Source: Methanoregulaceae archaeon (GTDB taxonomy: Archaea > Halobacteriota > Methanomicrobia > Methanomicrobiales > Methanospirillaceae). Taken from it: a stretch of DNA of 6,258 nt. How positions within the stretch are numbered: position 1 is the stretch's first letter; every line of letters begins with the position of its first letter. The stretch spans positions 1 through 6,258 of the forward strand of contig JACTVF010000147.1 of assembly GCA_019695435.1 (NCBI GenBank), given 5' to 3'. The notes beneath the pieces are model-generated. The model made no database searches and was not told the origin of the DNA. It saw only the letters and a program-made list of their open reading frames with translations. Shown here one piece after another: positions 4,348 to 6,258 of this stretch. The position numbers and the translations under genes are program-made.

Positions 4348-6254
4348 TCCTCACCGGAAACTGCAGATGCCCCCGTCCATAATCCAAACTTTGCGGCCTT
4401 CTTACACACCATTATAAGGACCTCTCCTATAGACAAAACTGTTCCTTTTAGTCCTCTAGTCGCGGCATTCACACCAACAAGTACAAGACCTGGAACTATC
4501 TTCTCAATTGCATATTCTAGTTCTTTATCAGCAGCATGTTCCCCAATCGTCCCAAGTGACTTGGCCACCGCCATAATAGCTTCCACGAGGCCATTAACAC
4601 TGGAACGCCTAAAGACCTGTTCAAGGGCATCGGCTATACAGCCTGTTGCTTTCTCGAATCCATTATCAGCAGCATGAACACCAATCTTCCCAAGAGCCTC
4701 AGCTACCCGGCAAGTTGCATCCTCCAGTCTTTTATCAGCGGCATGGATACCGACAGTCTCAAGGGCTTCAGCCACTTGGTCAGTTAAATCCTCCAGTCCA
4801 ATATCAACAGTATGAATACCAATTTTCCCTAGAGATTCAGCTACCCGGCAAGTTGCATCCTCCAATCCTTTATCAGCGGCATGGATACCAACAGTCTCAA
4901 AAGCTTCAACCACAAAAAATGCCGCCATATCCAGTCCGTTATCCGCAGCATTCTTACCAACCATCCAAAGAGCGTTAGCTACCTCAAATGTCTCTTCATT
5001 TAGCCCCCTATCAGCGGCATGTTCACCAACATTTTGAAGGGCAACAGCCACATTGTAGGCTATATCATCTAACCCTTTACCGACGGCATCCTCCCCAGCC
5101 TCCCCAAGGGCTCTAGCTACCTCGGCGGTTGCATTCTCCAGTCCATTATCAGCAGTATTCTCACCAACCATCCAAAGAGCGTTATCTACCCAAAATGTTG
5201 CTTCATTTAATCTCTTTTTGGCGGCAGGAACTCTAACTTTTCTGAGGGCCTTTACCACCTTTTCGGATGCCGACTCTAAGTTGTTTTTAGCGGCGTGGGT
5301 ACCAACAGTCATTAGGGCCCTCGCCACGCGAATGGTTGTCGTCTTCAGTCCAAGTTTAGCTGAGCGGACACCTACCATCTCAAGGACATTCGCAACTTGG
5401 TCGGTTCCATCTTCAAATCCTCTATCTGCGGCGTGTCTGCCAACCCCCCCGAGGAGGAGAGCCACCATTTCGGTTAACGATTCAAACCCTTTTTTTGCGG
5501 CGTGTTTGCCAATCTTTCCGAGGGCGTTTGCCACTTGTTCAGTTGCAAACTCCAATCCATTATTGGCGGCATGCTCACCTATCCCTCCAAGTGTATCCAG
5601 AATCATATCTGTTACAGACACCAGTCCGTTATCAATGGCCTGTACACCAATCTTCTCTAGAACCTCGGCCACCCCGATGGTTGCATTCTCTAGTCGTTTA
5701 TCGGATGCTCGCTGACCAATGAATTTTATAACTGAAATCACCGATAAAAGATCTTTTCTCGCACTCCTATGATCACAAATTTTGATGCTAACCTTTTCAA
5801 GGACAGTTAGAATTTCATTAATGGTTCCCTCATCTTCATTTTGTAGTGCGATCAGGGACGAACGTCGTATGTGGCTACAGAAACGGTCAATAATATTTTT
5901 AATTCCATCATTGTCTAATTCTAATATTCGGTTCGATAAGTGATTTAAGCCAGTCCTCGTTGTCGTTATATCAGATCTATTGATCGATGCATGCACAACA
6001 TCGAAAACGGGTTGCATAATATCATCTGGCCCTTCATTCTGGATGTTATTGGCGTTAATATCGCGCACTAACATTGTCACTACCCAACTAGGACGGAGCA
6101 ATTCGATTGTGTTAATCATGTATAGAAATAGTATTAGGAACGTGTAGATTCCAAGAATGAGGACCATTGAGACAAGATCCCAGCTTGCGACTAGTTTGAG
6201 TGCAGTAAATCCGACAGAAATTGACACCACGTATATGACAAGTAGAAACCACAT
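4293..6254 (-). CDS. Membrane-anchored protein with about 20 tandem 23-residue repeats
   Basis: A protein of 653 residues if it starts at the ATG at 6254; the frame stays open to the window edge, so the true start may lie further right. Residues 1-21 and about 27-48 are hydrophobic and predict two membrane helices. Residues 60-155 are a non-repetitive, probably helical linker. From residue 179 to 615 there are 19 back-to-back units of exactly 23 residues, with a degenerate one before (156-178) and one after (616-638), then a short tail ending KFRQNV. The unit consensus is VGxHAADxGLE followed by xATxxVAxALxx. The pattern of small and hydrophobic positions predicts a helical solenoid like ARM/HEAT or leucine-rich-variant repeats, suited to protein binding on the cytoplasmic side of the membrane. 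I cannot name the family or its partner. The gene is clearly more AT-rich than the rest of the window. Confidence 0.85.
   Translation of the reverse strand: MWFLLVIYVVSISVGFTALKLVASWDLVSMVLILGIYTFLILFLYMINTIELLRPSWVVTMLVRDINANNIQNEGPDDIMQPVFDVVHASINRSDITTTRTGLNHLSNRILELDNDGIKNIIDRFCSHIRRSSLIALQNEDEGTINEILTVLEKVSIKICDHRSARKDLLSVISVIKFIGQRASDKRLENATIGVAEVLEKIGVQAIDNGLVSVTDMILDTLGGIGEHAANNGLEFATEQVANALGKIGKHAAKKGFESLTEMVALLLGGVGRHAADRGFEDGTDQVANVLEMVGVRSAKLGLKTTTIRVARALMTVGTHAAKNNLESASEKVVKALRKVRVPAAKKRLNEATFWVDNALWMVGENTADNGLENATAEVARALGEAGEDAVGKGLDDIAYNVAVALQNVGEHAADRGLNEETFEVANALWMVGKNAADNGLDMAAFFVVEAFETVGIHAADKGLEDATCRVAESLGKIGIHTVDIGLEDLTDQVAEALETVGIHAADKRLEDATCRVAEALGKIGVHAADNGFEKATGCIADALEQVFRRSSVNGLVEAIMAVAKSLGTIGEHAADKELEYAIEKIVPGLVLVGVNAATRGLKGTVLSIGEVLIMVCKKAAKFGLWTGASAVSGEDYIALAAQRWVDKFRQNV
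4410..5720 (-). repeat. 69-nt tandem coding repeat array (19 units)
   Basis: The 19 full 23-residue units occupy exactly 1311 nt, 19 times 69, with no insertion or deletion between units. Most units have drifted at the DNA level, but some blocks are nearly identical: 4701-4775 matches 4839-4913 at 69 of 75 positions, shifted by 138 nt (two units), and 4951-5003 matches 5158-5210 at 46 of 53, shifted by 207 nt (three units). This points to expansion by duplication of two- and three-unit blocks. Confidence 0.85.
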
Positions 6255-6258
6255 GTCC

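Noticed and set aside
4646..4978. Plus-strand ORF with Gln/Pro-rich repeats
   Set aside because: It is the complement of the 23-residue repeat gene; its periodicity is inherited from the 69-nt units on the other strand.
5218..5722. Plus-strand ORFs over the right part of the repeat array
   Set aside because: They are antisense shadows of the repeat gene, with low-complexity Ser/Thr/Ala/Pro composition and no start signal.

Overview
The window looks like chromosomal DNA of a methanogenic euryarchaeon, probably of the Methanomicrobiales type (for example Methanoculleus-like). This is inferred from a two-gene SufC-SufB module of the minimal archaeal kind, TATA/BRE-like promoter elements, GGAGG-type ribosome binding sites, T-tract terminators and GC-rich codon use in most genes. 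No rRNA, tRNA, CRISPR array or transposase gene was seen.

Left part (1-2548, minus strand): a compact operon read leftwards, sufC - sufB - pcm - cyclase. SufC and SufB form the ATPase/scaffold pair that builds Fe-S clusters, and their reading frames overlap. Pcm repairs isoaspartyl damage in proteins. The last gene shows only its first 12 codons, which match the start of the kynurenine-formamidase-like cyclase family. A TATA/BRE-like element at about 2581-2598 fits the sufC start at 2548.

Middle (2549-3096): a non-coding divergent region between sufC and a small plus-strand gene. It holds a cluster of related GC-rich repeats: at least two diverged copies of an ~80 bp element (2633-2712 and 2857-2940), a partial third copy (2735-2773) and an inverted half copy (2787-2800). 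One copy forms a long bulged hairpin flanked by A7 and T7, which reads as a terminator on both strands. The repeats carry very G-rich runs. A TATA box at 3060-3068 serves the next gene.

Right of centre (3097-4347, plus strand): a 78-residue predicted membrane protein, a 14-nt operator-like palindrome, a hairpin, and a 169-residue protein of unknown function with a faint PD-(D/E)XK-like signature lacking the usual lysine. A small ORF with a signal-peptide-like start overlaps the stop of the 169-residue gene by ATGA. It runs into AT-rich DNA and may be a truncated remnant.

Right end (about 4100-6258): composition shifts to AT-rich. Here lies a minus-strand gene for a 653-residue (or longer) protein with two N-terminal membrane helices and about 20 tandem 23-residue repeats, also visible as a 69-nt periodicity in the DNA. 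It is the most distinctive protein in the window. The AT-rich block looks horizontally acquired or fast evolving; its right border and the true start of the gene lie at or beyond the window edge.
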